DNA from: Methanothrix sp.
GTDB taxonomy: Archaea; Halobacteriota; Methanosarcinia; Methanotrichales; Methanotrichaceae
Assembly (NCBI GenBank): GCA_028708055.1
Contig: JAQVZT010000005.1
Location: 1-24,425, forward strand
Direction: 5' to 3'
Length of the DNA stretch: 24,425 nucleotides
Shown: positions 14,567 through 21,628 of the stretch, piece by piece
How positions within the stretch are numbered: position 1 is the first letter of the stretch
How the letters are laid out: the number at the start of each line of letters is the position of its first letter
The notes under the pieces: model-generated
What the model was told of the DNA's origin: nothing
What the model saw: the letters and a program-made list of their open reading frames with translations, nothing else
The model's database searches: none
Position numbers and translations under genes: made by a program

Positions 14567-14589
14567 TGATAATCCAAGAGATCATCGCT

Positions 14590-15054
14590 ATGAAGATAAA
14601 CGAAACGGCACCGGTTATTGCGTCGGGTAAGGTCGAGGTCGCCGCCGATGCAAATACCATATGGGAGATGATGATATCCATCGACCGCTGACCGGAATGG
14701 AACGCAGACGTAGCGTCCGCAACTTAGCATGGCCGTCTGGCTCCAGGATCAAAGTTCATATGGAGAGCAGGCAAACTGACCATCACCTCCACCATCTCTC
14801 AGGTAGATAGTCCCAGAATTTTGGCCTGGACCGGGAGGACTATGGGCATCAAGGCTATCCACATATGGCAGATTGTGGAAATGGATAAAAAAGCGCTGGT
14901 TAAGACGGAAGAATCCTGGGAAGGGATGCTCCCCCGAATGCTTCCGAATATGATGCAAAAGATGCTTAAAAAGTCGATCGATTCGGGGCTGCTGCACCTA
15001 AAGGTGGAAGCGGAGAGAAGAATCTCTTCCAGATATTCCATATCCATAAAGTAG
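14590..15054 (+). pseudogene. SRPBCC (START/polyketide cyclase-like) gene with two in-frame stops
   Basis: A single frame from ATG 14590 to TAG 15052-15054 encodes a full-length SRPBCC protein of 154 codons: KINETAPVIASGKVEVAADA, then ISIDR, stop, PEWNADVASAT, stop, HGRLAPGSKFIWRAGKLTITST, LAWTGRTMGIKAIHIWQI, and TEESWEGMLPRMLPNMMQKML to the end. The first internal stop (TGA, 14689-14691) stands where the family has Trp (DRWPEWN), one base from TGG. The second (TAG, 14725-14727) stands where it has Leu or a similar residue, one base from TTG. No frameshift is present and the rest is well kept, so inactivation is recent, unless the stops are read through. SRPBCC proteins bind hydrophobic ligands. 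The stop abuts the converging HD gene with no spare base. Confidence 0.8.
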
Positions 15055-15852
15055 TCATCTCAGGCCGGCGCGCAGGCTTCTCTTTTCCAAAAAGGCCTGC
15101 AAGCTATCTCTCACCGACAGAATTTCCGGCTGCGCGGAAATGCCGGACAATAGCCTTTCCAGATAGCACTTCTCTATTATTGCGGCCATGGTAATTGGAA
15201 AGCTGATGTCGAAGATCCAGCTTAAGTACATCAAATGCAGGTCGCCTATAGTCCTCATTCCCTCAATTCTCACCATCTTCTCCTGCAAAATATCGGAGAC
15301 GGGGTCATGTGTCAGCCGCAGCTCATCGGCCAATCCAAGATCGAGCGCCCGGTTGGGATGATGATCTCTGTTTTCAAGATGATCGGCGACAATTCCCAGT
15401 ATATCAAGCTTATCGGCATCTCTGATCATTTTTGAGAAAAGAACAACTTCGGTCTTTTCGTTTTCCGGAATCCTGCATTTATTGTGATTCCAGATGCTCT
15501 TTCTGATCAGGTTCCGATCTCTTTCCGGCAGGTGGCAGAGAACCTTTGATCGATTGATGACCTTGAGGCCGAGCAGAGCATGATCGAGAGTCCTGCGATC
15601 ATCAAAGGAGCCAAAGTCCCGCAGCTGCTCAAATCGGCCCACATCGTGCAGGATGGCAATTGCCTGCGCCAGGTTAAGGTCGCCCTCAATCATTTCCAGT
15701 GAGCGGGCAATATTTGTGATGTTCTCGCGGACGCGGTTGGTATGGGCAAGTTTGAGATCTATGTTTGCCTCAGTCTCGCTATCCTGAGAGTGAATTCCGC
15801 CGGTATAGTCCTCAAACCACTTGCGGCAGAAAAAGAGGGATTCTTTATCCAT
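15055..15852 (-). CDS. HD-domain phosphohydrolase
   Basis: The 265-residue protein has the HD metal-binding set: H37 in LAHTNRV, H69-D70 in AIAILHDVGRF, and a later Asp in MIRDADKLDI at 145-150, with additional His at 91 (LDHALLG) and 123 (WNHN) that could complete a second metal site. HD proteins hydrolyse phosphomonoesters or nucleotides; the substrate here is unknown. The C-terminal half is helical. The ATG at 15852 overlaps the stop of the preceding small gene as ATGGATAA, so translation is coupled. It is the last gene of a minus-strand set that begins with ubiX. Confidence 0.85.
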   Translation of the reverse strand: MDKESLFFCRKWFEDYTGGIHSQDSETEANIDLKLAHTNRVRENITNIARSLEMIEGDLNLAQAIAILHDVGRFEQLRDFGSFDDRRTLDHALLGLKVINRSKVLCHLPERDRNLIRKSIWNHNKCRIPENEKTEVVLFSKMIRDADKLDILGIVADHLENRDHHPNRALDLGLADELRLTHDPVSDILQEKMVRIEGMRTIGDLHLMYLSWIFDISFPITMAAIIEKCYLERLLSGISAQPEILSVRDSLQAFLEKRSLRAGLR

Positions 15853-16165
15853 TTTTAAGGGCGAGTTTCAGATCCGAGCAGTCCACCTGCCAGGCCTGCA
15901 GGCTCTCATCTTTCTCAAATCCCATAGAGAGCCATAGCCCTCCGGGAAGGATGCTCTCCCCCGGGTGCTCCTCATTGAACTTGCAGAAGAGATCGTAGAC
16001 TATCCGCCATCCTTCGGCACCAATGCGCGGCCTGCCCTCCAGGATGTATTCCACATCGTTCCAATTGGGTATCGCCATTTCAAAGAGGGCAACGAGGACA
16101 TCGCATTCCTTCTGACTGGATGAGAATAGGCCGCTCACCTTCTCTTCGCTGAGGATCAATAACAT
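15845..16165 (-). CDS. Hypothetical protein, 106 residues
   Basis: I do not recognise this protein. It is acidic and soluble, with WNDVEYILEGRPRIGAEGWRIVYDLFCKFNEEHPG in the middle and LPGGLWLSMGFEKDESLQAWQVDC near the end, and no metal or nucleotide motif. It reads like a real, compact protein: even codon use and a tight link to its neighbours (28 bases after the His-tailed gene, 8-base overlap with the HD gene). No strong ribosome site precedes the ATG at 16165. A role together with the HD hydrolase is plausible from coupling only. Confidence 0.65.
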   Translation of the reverse strand: MLLILSEEKVSGLFSSSQKECDVLVALFEMAIPNWNDVEYILEGRPRIGAEGWRIVYDLFCKFNEEHPGESILPGGLWLSMGFEKDESLQAWQVDCSDLKLALKNG

Positions 16166-16192
16166 GCTCTATGAGAAAATGGGTTTAGGGAT

Positions 16193-16411
16193 TTAATGAT
16201 GCGCTCCGTGCGCATCCCCGTGCGCTCCGTGAGGCGCAGCTCCGGACCCTGCCTTGATAGCGAGAAAATCCTTATCGAGATAGGCCTGATGTGCCAGGTC
16301 GAGGCACTCCTTGCAGATATTGAACATTTCATCCTTCGGTCCGTGGATAGTGGCCAAATTGAGCTTGACTGGGACCGTCTCCTTCTCAACAAGACACAGC
16401 GCGCACTTCAT
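16193..16411 (-). CDS. Small zinc-ribbon protein with His-rich tail
   Basis: The 72-residue protein has two CxxC pairs, C3/C6 (MKCALC) and C33/C36 (NICKECLDLAH), a classic zinc-ribbon spacing. The last 12 residues, HGAHGDAHGAHH, hold five histidines. Such tails bind Ni, Co or Zn. AAGGTGA lies a few bases before the ATG at 16411. The tail is encoded by a short DNA repeat (GCGCTCCGTG at 16201-16210 and 16222-16231). It lies between ubiX and the 106-residue gene. Its partner is unknown; a metal-handling or RNA-binding role is inference. Confidence 0.7.
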   Translation of the reverse strand: MKCALCLVEKETVPVKLNLATIHGPKDEMFNICKECLDLAHQAYLDKDFLAIKAGSGAAPHGAHGDAHGAHH

Positions 16412-16446
16412 TTAATTCACCTTGCCCGTGGCTCTGATTCAAACGG

Positions 16447-17022
16447 TTATAAGCATTTCCTTTCAGGGGTTCCCTGCCACCGCCGGTATAGATCATTCTC
16501 CACTCCGAGAAGATCCAAAACCCGGCCTACCAGCACATCCACCAGGTCATCAAGGCTCTCTGGCCGGGAGTAGAAGGCCGGGCATGCCGGAAGTACCACT
16601 GCACCCGCTTCAGCTGCGGTGACCATATTGCGCAGCTGCACCAGTCCGAGGGGAGTCTCTCTGGGTACTATTATCAGCCTTCTTTTTTCTTTGAGGCAGA
16701 CGCTCGCTGCGCGGGTGATGAGGGTATCTGAGGCTCCACAGGCTATCCCAGATAGCGTTCCCATGCTGCAGGGAATGACGACCATGCCGTCAAAGAGATG
16801 CGATCCGCTGGCGACTGGCGCCCCGAAGTCGCGGGGCGAGTAGACATGATCCGCCAGGTCCTGTATCTCCTTCAGCTGATGATCTGTCTCAATTTCAATG
16901 ATTCTGGCAGCAGACTCGGTTATCACCAGATGAATGATATTTCCCTTCTCCCGCAGCACCTGCAAGAGCCGGATGGCGTACGCCGCCCCGGACGCGCCGC
17001 TTATTCCCACAACGATCTCCAA
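16447..17022 (-). CDS. ubiX: Flavin prenyltransferase UbiX
   Basis: The 191-residue protein is a clear UbiX/Pad1 member: MEIVVGISGASGAAYAIRLL (phosphate-binding loop), HLVITESAARI, VIPCSMGTLSGIACGASDTLITRAASVCLKEKRRLIIVPRETPLG, and LPACPAFYSRPESLDDLVDVLVGRVLDLLG. UbiX makes prenylated FMN from FMN and dimethylallyl monophosphate, the cofactor of UbiD decarboxylases, which in methanogens act in quinone-like or aromatic metabolism and methanophenazine-related steps that remain poorly defined. No ubiD is nearby. The start is TTG at 17022 with AAGGGG about 8 bases upstream. The next gene on the strand is the zinc-ribbon gene, 35 bases on. Confidence 0.93.
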   Translation of the reverse strand: MEIVVGISGASGAAYAIRLLQVLREKGNIIHLVITESAARIIEIETDHQLKEIQDLADHVYSPRDFGAPVASGSHLFDGMVVIPCSMGTLSGIACGASDTLITRAASVCLKEKRRLIIVPRETPLGLVQLRNMVTAAEAGAVVLPACPAFYSRPESLDDLVDVLVGRVLDLLGVENDLYRRWQGTPERKCL

Positions 17023-17077
17023 TAGAATACCCCTTCAATTTGCATAGGGTGCAACCTAGATAAAGCCATCATTTTTC

Positions 17078-17172
17078 CCATCCATCTCTCCCTTCATCTC
17101 TGCCCCCATCTCTAGCCATCTCTTTCTTCATCTCTCCCGTTCTCCGCCCATCTCTCTCTTCATCTCCTCCAA
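17078..17172 (-). repeat. AGAGATGG-type microsatellite at the end of the nucleotidyltransferase gene
   Basis: The plus strand shows many copies of CATCTCT and CCATCTCTC between about 17078 and 17172. They span the spacer after the nucleotidyltransferase stop (17128) and extend into its last codons, so that the C-terminus (EEMKREMGGERER) is itself built from the repeat. Slippage here probably moves the stop codon between strains. Confidence 0.6.
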
Positions 17173-17847
17173 TCGCAGCCGCATCAGAAAATCCCGAAAA
17201 ACATCTTCGTCGGGCCTGTCCGGCAGCGGGCTGGATTCATATGCCTCTTCCAGACGGCGCATTCCTTGCCAAACCCGTTCCGCCCCGGTCTCGCCAGCTG
17301 CCGGCGAATAGCAGATTCTGCCCTCGGAGAGAAGCCTGATTCCAAATTTTATCGTCCTCAGAGCCGTTCTGTAGCCTTTGCCTGCAATTTTAGGATCGGT
17401 TGCAGGCTTTCCTTCAGACCTGATCTGGCTCTCCGCCATTCCTCTTATGGAACGGTACGTCGCCCGGCTGAGGTTGGCCCGGACGATGGTCGACAGCTCC
17501 TGCTGGACGGATGAAGGCTTGATGACCAGTGGGCTCGTAGAGTACCAGATGGCGTTGACGTTTCCCCTGATGAGCTGATTTATGAGATGGCCGATCTCCC
17601 AGCCGAGGGTATCATAGATCTCACCCCGATGGGCAGTTATTCTCTGGCGCACGGTGGGCAGGATCCTCTCCCCCCGGAGAAGAGACCTGGTGGGAGCAAT
17701 GTAGATGATCACCAGATCGATATCGCTCTCCGGAGTATTCATCTCCCACATGTGCGAGCCGGTGCAGCTTATGAAGACCGTCCTGGCTGTGCTCCCGGCG
17801 AGCCGCTCCAACTCGGCGGCATCAATTTCCAGCAGCAATTCCTTCAC
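17128..17847 (-). CDS. Predicted nucleotidyltransferase (Pol beta superfamily)
   Basis: The 239-residue protein has the minimal nucleotidyltransferase motif: CTGSHMWEMNTPESDIDLVIIYI gives G30-S31 and D42-x-D44, followed by a third strand region around GEIYDTLGWEIGHLI. A helical C-terminal part (about 95-235, with KGYRTALRTIKFGIRLLSEG) resembles YcgL-type predicted nucleotidyltransferases. The substrate is unknown; relatives modify nucleic acids or proteins or act as toxins, and only the fold can be asserted. The start is GTG at 17847 and overlaps the deoxyhypusine synthase stop as GTGA, so translation is coupled. The C-terminus lies in a microsatellite and is probably variable. Confidence 0.78.
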   Translation of the reverse strand: MKELLLEIDAAELERLAGSTARTVFISCTGSHMWEMNTPESDIDLVIIYIAPTRSLLRGERILPTVRQRITAHRGEIYDTLGWEIGHLINQLIRGNVNAIWYSTSPLVIKPSSVQQELSTIVRANLSRATYRSIRGMAESQIRSEGKPATDPKIAGKGYRTALRTIKFGIRLLSEGRICYSPAAGETGAERVWQGMRRLEEAYESSPLPDRPDEDVFRDFLMRLRLEEMKREMGGERER

Positions 17848-18788
17848 CCGGAATGATCCCTCGGCGAGGTCTCCTTGTCTTGCTTGAGCCTTTCCATCGC
17901 CGCCGCAACCATCATGGGTAGGGTGATGGTGGCATCCCCATAAACCGTGACGAATTCCGCGTGCTCAGAGATCTTGCCCCAGGATACGGCCTCGGAGAGG
18001 GTGGCACCGGATAGGCCTCCGTTCTCGGGCGTATCTGTGGTAAGCTGTATCGCGAGGTCGAAGCTGTTGGGGGTGACCAGCATGGACTGGAGAGCAAAGT
18101 TCTTGGGAACGCCTCCACCTACTATCACTATTCCGCTTCTCTCGCACCCATAGCAAATGTCCACTATCTCCTTGATATCGGCAAAGGCATCCACGCTCAG
18201 CCGGTGCGTCTGGCTGAACATCCAGGCCTGCAGGCCGATCATGGAATCTGGAAGGGCCGGACAGAAGACCGGTACATTCATCTCATATGCTGAGCGCAGT
18301 ATGGATCTGCTATCACTGATTTTGCTTCCCAGAATGCTCAATAGCTCTCTTCCCGAGATCGTTTTTTCCGTCTCAGGCATGATTTTTTGCATGAGTTCTT
18401 CAAAGCCGACAAAATCCTCGTCCCTCAGGAAGACGTCATAGATGCGGCTCTTGCCCTCCGCCCGCAGCGCCGCATCATCCGACTCGGCCTTCCCGATGCA
18501 GTGGCAGCCGAAGGACTCGATGATATCGTGGACGAGATTGGCGCCTGTGATCACCAGGATATCAACGTGCCCGGCTCTGATCAGGCCGGATATGATCTCC
18601 CTCATGCCAGCCGGAACCATCGCGCCGGAGATGGTCAGGAATTTTGTGAAATCCCCGGAAAGCATCTTTTCATAAATAGCCGTAGCCTGCGCCAGTCTTC
18701 TGGCTCCAAAGCCGCAATGGCTCATCCTCTCCACCAGGGCGGCAATGCTCATCCCCGGCTCTATCTCCAGTTGGCAAACTACATCCAT
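17844..18788 (-). CDS. dys: Deoxyhypusine synthase
   Basis: The 314-residue protein is a deoxyhypusine synthase: the NAD-binding core has ILVITGANLVHDIIESFG, the family-specific NVPVFCPALPDSMIGLQAWM, and SGIVIVGGGVPKNFALQSML. K229 in GGGVPK is the lysine expected to form the enzyme-butylamine imine. DTPENGGLSGATLSEAVSWGKI and VYGDATITLPMMVAAAMERL complete the C-terminal signatures. It transfers the aminobutyl group of spermidine to a lysine of archaeal aIF5A, a step essential in archaea. GGTGAT sits a few bases before the ATG at 18788. It is transcribed away from the fpo operon across a 132-base gap, and its stop overlaps the nucleotidyltransferase start. Confidence 0.95.
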   Translation of the reverse strand: MDVVCQLEIEPGMSIAALVERMSHCGFGARRLAQATAIYEKMLSGDFTKFLTISGAMVPAGMREIISGLIRAGHVDILVITGANLVHDIIESFGCHCIGKAESDDAALRAEGKSRIYDVFLRDEDFVGFEELMQKIMPETEKTISGRELLSILGSKISDSRSILRSAYEMNVPVFCPALPDSMIGLQAWMFSQTHRLSVDAFADIKEIVDICYGCERSGIVIVGGGVPKNFALQSMLVTPNSFDLAIQLTTDTPENGGLSGATLSEAVSWGKISEHAEFVTVYGDATITLPMMVAAAMERLKQDKETSPRDHSG

Positions 18789-18875
18789 TTAATCACCTTA
18801 ATAATGATAATATTCATCTGATAGTCCCCGAAAATTGTGATTGAACTTATGCAACGCGAAATTTTTTCTCATAAA

Positions 18876-18914
18876 CCTTTTATACCAGGCCTTATGTTTA
18901 GCTTTTACGGAGGG
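18876..18914 (+). promoter_or_regulatory. Promoter and ribosome site of the fpo operon
   Basis: CTTTTATACC at 18877-18886 is a good archaeal TATA box. Transcription would begin near 18905, and GGAGGG at 18909-18914 lies 6 bases before the fpoA ATG, so the leader is very short. The gap to the divergent deoxyhypusine synthase gene is 132 bases, and the two share this control region. Confidence 0.65.
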
Positions 18915-18920
18915 TAAACA

Positions 18921-19325
18921 ATGGCCGGCGAACCGATGGCAGTGGTTAATTATATACCACTTATTATATTTTTGATAATGGGAGCTATAGTGCCCATTGC
19001 TGCCTTGGCTGTTATCAAAATCATAGCGCCTAACAGGCCAAAGCGTCAAAAGCTATCGACATATGAAGGCGGGCTGAAGCCTATCCGCGACGCCAAGATC
19101 CAGTATAGTGTTCAATATTACCTTTTCGCAATCGTTTTTGTTATATTCGATGTTGAGGTTTTATTCTTGTATCCGTGGATCTATGCGTACGCGAGCAAGG
19201 CTATGCAACAGTTCATGGTCTTTGGATCTATGAACTTCGCCGTCTTCGAGATGCTCCTATTCATCATTGTACTGCTGGTAGGACTTGTCTATGCTATCAA
19301 GAAGGAGGCTTTGCGTTGGGTATAA
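18921..19325 (+). CDS. fpoA: F420H2 dehydrogenase subunit FpoA (NuoA/ND3-like)
   Basis: The 134-residue protein is the first gene of the operon. It has three membrane segments (about 12-34, 66-84, 96-126). The conserved loop TYEGGLKPIRDAKIQYSVQYYLFAIVFVIFDVEVLFLYPW is the ND3/NuoA signature; its FDVE acidic pair is part of the coupling region near the quinone- (here methanophenazine-) binding site. It belongs to the membrane arm. GGAGGG precedes the ATG. Its last codons overlap the start of fpoB. Confidence 0.93.
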   Translation: MAGEPMAVVNYIPLIIFLIMGAIVPIAALAVIKIIAPNRPKRQKLSTYEGGLKPIRDAKIQYSVQYYLFAIVFVIFDVEVLFLYPWIYAYASKAMQQFMVFGSMNFAVFEMLLFIIVLLVGLVYAIKKEALRWV

Positions 19326-19888
19326 GTGATGTCATACCCGTGCCCGTAGCAATCGATGATGAGATTGAGAAGTGGACCATATTCGGCCAGCCAGTGGCTG
19401 AGGTCTGGTTCACAACTACGGAGAAGATCCATCAAATAATCCAGATGGGACCTATTAAGAATATATTCAATTGGGGCAGAAAGAATTCAGTATACTTTCT
19501 GATGCAGCCCATGGGGTGCTGCGGTGTGGAGATGTTCGTCTTCGGTGCTGCACCCTATGACAGCGATAGATTCGGGTGCATCCCCAGAAACACTCCCCGC
19601 CAAACGGATGTGATGATCATCTCTGGATACCTGACAAGAAAGTACCTGCCGGTATTCAAGAATCTCTGGGAGCAGATGCCAGAGCCGAAGTGGTGCATAG
19701 CCATCGGCGAGTGCGCCATCTCGGGCGGACCTTTCTATGATTCCTATAACATCGTCCAGAATACAGGCGATTATTTCCCAATTGATGTCTATATTCCAGG
19801 ATGTCCGCCCAGGCCTGAGCAGTTCCTTGAAGGCCTCATCAATCTACAGGAAAAGATCAAGCAGCGTAAGGATCTGCGGGATTACTAG
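19316..19888 (+). CDS. fpoB: F420H2 dehydrogenase subunit FpoB (NuoB-like)
   Basis: The start is TTG at 19316: AAGGAGG at 19302-19308 sits 7 bases before it, and the product then begins just before the conserved core (190 residues, normal for NuoB). The frame is open further upstream, but only across fpoA. The [4Fe-4S] N2-type cluster ligands are C68, C69 (MGCCGVEMF), C133 (GECAISGG) and C163 (GCPPRPEQ). This is the last cluster before methanophenazine. The subunit forms the peripheral arm with FpoCD and FpoI. It overlaps fpoA by 10 bases and is followed by fpoCD after 15 bases. Confidence 0.93.
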   Translation: MGISDVIPVPVAIDDEIEKWTIFGQPVAEVWFTTTEKIHQIIQMGPIKNIFNWGRKNSVYFLMQPMGCCGVEMFVFGAAPYDSDRFGCIPRNTPRQTDVMIISGYLTRKYLPVFKNLWEQMPEPKWCIAIGECAISGGPFYDSYNIVQNTGDYFPIDVYIPGCPPRPEQFLEGLINLQEKIKQRKDLRDY

Positions 19889-19903
19889 AGGAGGGATCTT
19901 TTC

Positions 19904-21616
19904 TTGACAACAGCAAGCGAGGTCCTGAGCTCCATCCAGTCCGCGTTTCCTGGTGCAGTATCTGACGCCAGGGTGGAATCGGACCGGAGGCTCTGGGCCA
20001 CTATCGACTCCAATAAGATCTTGGATGTCTGCAAACACCTGACGGGCAAACTGAATTTTGACCATTACTCAGGCTCGGCAGGAGTAGACTGGATCGCCCG
20101 AAATGAGATGGAGGTTGTGGAGATCATGGCCAGCCACGGTGCTCACCAGGTTGTGGCCATGCTCAAGGTGAAGACGCCTCGGGCTAACCCCTCCGTCAAG
20201 TCCCTGACTGGCCTGTACTGGAATGCCAGTTGGTACGAGCGAGAGATCTGGGAGATGCTCGGCATCAATTTTGAGGGCCATCCAGAGCTGTATCCCCTGC
20301 TCCTTTCCGATCCTTTGGTGGGCGTCTGGCCCTGGAGAAAGGACTTCAAAGGATACCCGGACTACACCACAGGCGAGAGGGCAGTAGCAATACCAACGCC
20401 CGACGGTTATACCGAATATAATTTCCCGCCCACTCCTGCGGAGATTGAGGCCGGGACTGTGCCCACGGAGAGGCCGAAATACCCCTCATTCCTGGAAAGA
20501 GAGACCCGTGAGATCAAATCCGACTCGGAGATGATCATGCACCTGGGTCCGCAGCACGCCATGGTCCCAGGTCCCTTCCTGCTCGATGTCCTGGTAGAAG
20601 GCGAGAGAGTAAAGAAAGCCTTCCTGGATATCGGATATATTCACAAGGGCATCGAGAAGATCATGGAGAACAGGACCTGGCTGCAGGACATCGTCTACAC
20701 CGACAGGATGTGCTATGTGGCCAGTCTTTCCAATAACGAGTGCTACTGCGGCGCCGTGGAGAAGATCCTCGGCCTGGAGGTTCCACTGAGGGCCCAGTAT
20801 ATCCGGGTCATTCTCGAGGAGCTGTCCAGAATTCAGAGCCATCTCATTGGAACAGGCGAATTTCTTACCCTTATTGCTGGTGTAGGATTTGCGCCCTGGC
20901 AGTACATGATCATGGACAGGGAGAGAATAATCTCATTGATCGAAAGCGTTACGGGAGCCCGGCTCACTCACACATTTGTGCGCTTTGGCGGCGTTAGAAA
21001 TGACCTTCCGGAAGGCTTTGCAGAGCAGTGCAAGAAAGACCTGCCCTTCATGAGATCCAGGATTGAAGAGTTCATCGAGCTCTTTGCTCAGGACCCGATC
21101 TATCACGCCAGGATGGAGAACGTCGGCTCAATATCGCCTGAGACCGGCAAGAGAATGGGATGCTCTGGGCCAGTACTGAGGGCAACGGGCGTCGCCTACG
21201 ACATGAGGAAGGAAGATCCCATACTGGTTTATCCGGAGCTGGACTTCAAGGTCATAACCGGAACCAGGGGAGATTCTGCTGATAGGATCGATGTCCGGAT
21301 GCGAGAGATCCTGGAGAGCATACACATCATTGAGCAATGTCTGGATAGAATTCCCTCCGGACCCATCAGGACCGAGGCCAAGATACCCAAGAAGGTTCCC
21401 GCTGGAGAGGCCTACTATCGGGTTGAGGATCCCAGGGGCGAGATGGGAATGTACGTTATCAGCGATGGTGGCGACAAGCCCTACCGCGTGAAGGTAAGAG
21501 GACCTTTCTATGCTACATTCCAGACCTTGACTCCGCTTCTGGAAGGAACTTATATCGCAGACGCAGTGGCAATCGCCGGAAGCATGGATGGTTGCCCATC
21601 TGAGTCGGACAGGTAG
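19904..21616 (+). CDS. fpoCD: Fused F420H2 dehydrogenase subunit FpoCD (NuoC + NuoD)
   Basis: One 570-residue frame encodes two subunits that are separate genes in Methanosarcina. Residues 1 to about 150 are NuoC-like, ending with the typical HPELYPLLLSDPLVGVWPWRKDFKGYP. A linker of about 50 residues, rich in Pro, Glu and Thr, follows. From about 205 on the protein is NuoD-like: MHLGPQHAMVPGPF, DIGYIHKGIEKI, RMCYVASLSNNECYCGAVEKILGL, and GTRGDSADRIDVRMREILES. NuoD-like subunits form the quinone-site pocket with NuoB. The start is TTG at 19904 with GGAGG 9 bases upstream. The fusion is continuous in the sequence with no stop or frameshift, and resembles the NuoCD fusion of enterobacteria. Confidence 0.92.
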   Translation: MTTASEVLSSIQSAFPGAVSDARVESDRRLWATIDSNKILDVCKHLTGKLNFDHYSGSAGVDWIARNEMEVVEIMASHGAHQVVAMLKVKTPRANPSVKSLTGLYWNASWYEREIWEMLGINFEGHPELYPLLLSDPLVGVWPWRKDFKGYPDYTTGERAVAIPTPDGYTEYNFPPTPAEIEAGTVPTERPKYPSFLERETREIKSDSEMIMHLGPQHAMVPGPFLLDVLVEGERVKKAFLDIGYIHKGIEKIMENRTWLQDIVYTDRMCYVASLSNNECYCGAVEKILGLEVPLRAQYIRVILEELSRIQSHLIGTGEFLTLIAGVGFAPWQYMIMDRERIISLIESVTGARLTHTFVRFGGVRNDLPEGFAEQCKKDLPFMRSRIEEFIELFAQDPIYHARMENVGSISPETGKRMGCSGPVLRATGVAYDMRKEDPILVYPELDFKVITGTRGDSADRIDVRMREILESIHIIEQCLDRIPSGPIRTEAKIPKKVPAGEAYYRVEDPRGEMGMYVISDGGDKPYRVKVRGPFYATFQTLTPLLEGTYIADAVAIAGSMDGCPSESDR

Positions 21617-21628
21617 GAGGGAGAGGAT

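Noticed and set aside
14689..14727. Internal TAG/TGA as pyrrolysine or selenocysteine codons
   Set aside because: The TGA stands at a family Trp and the TAG at a Leu-like position. The family has no such residues, and I see no recoding element, so nonsense mutation is simpler.
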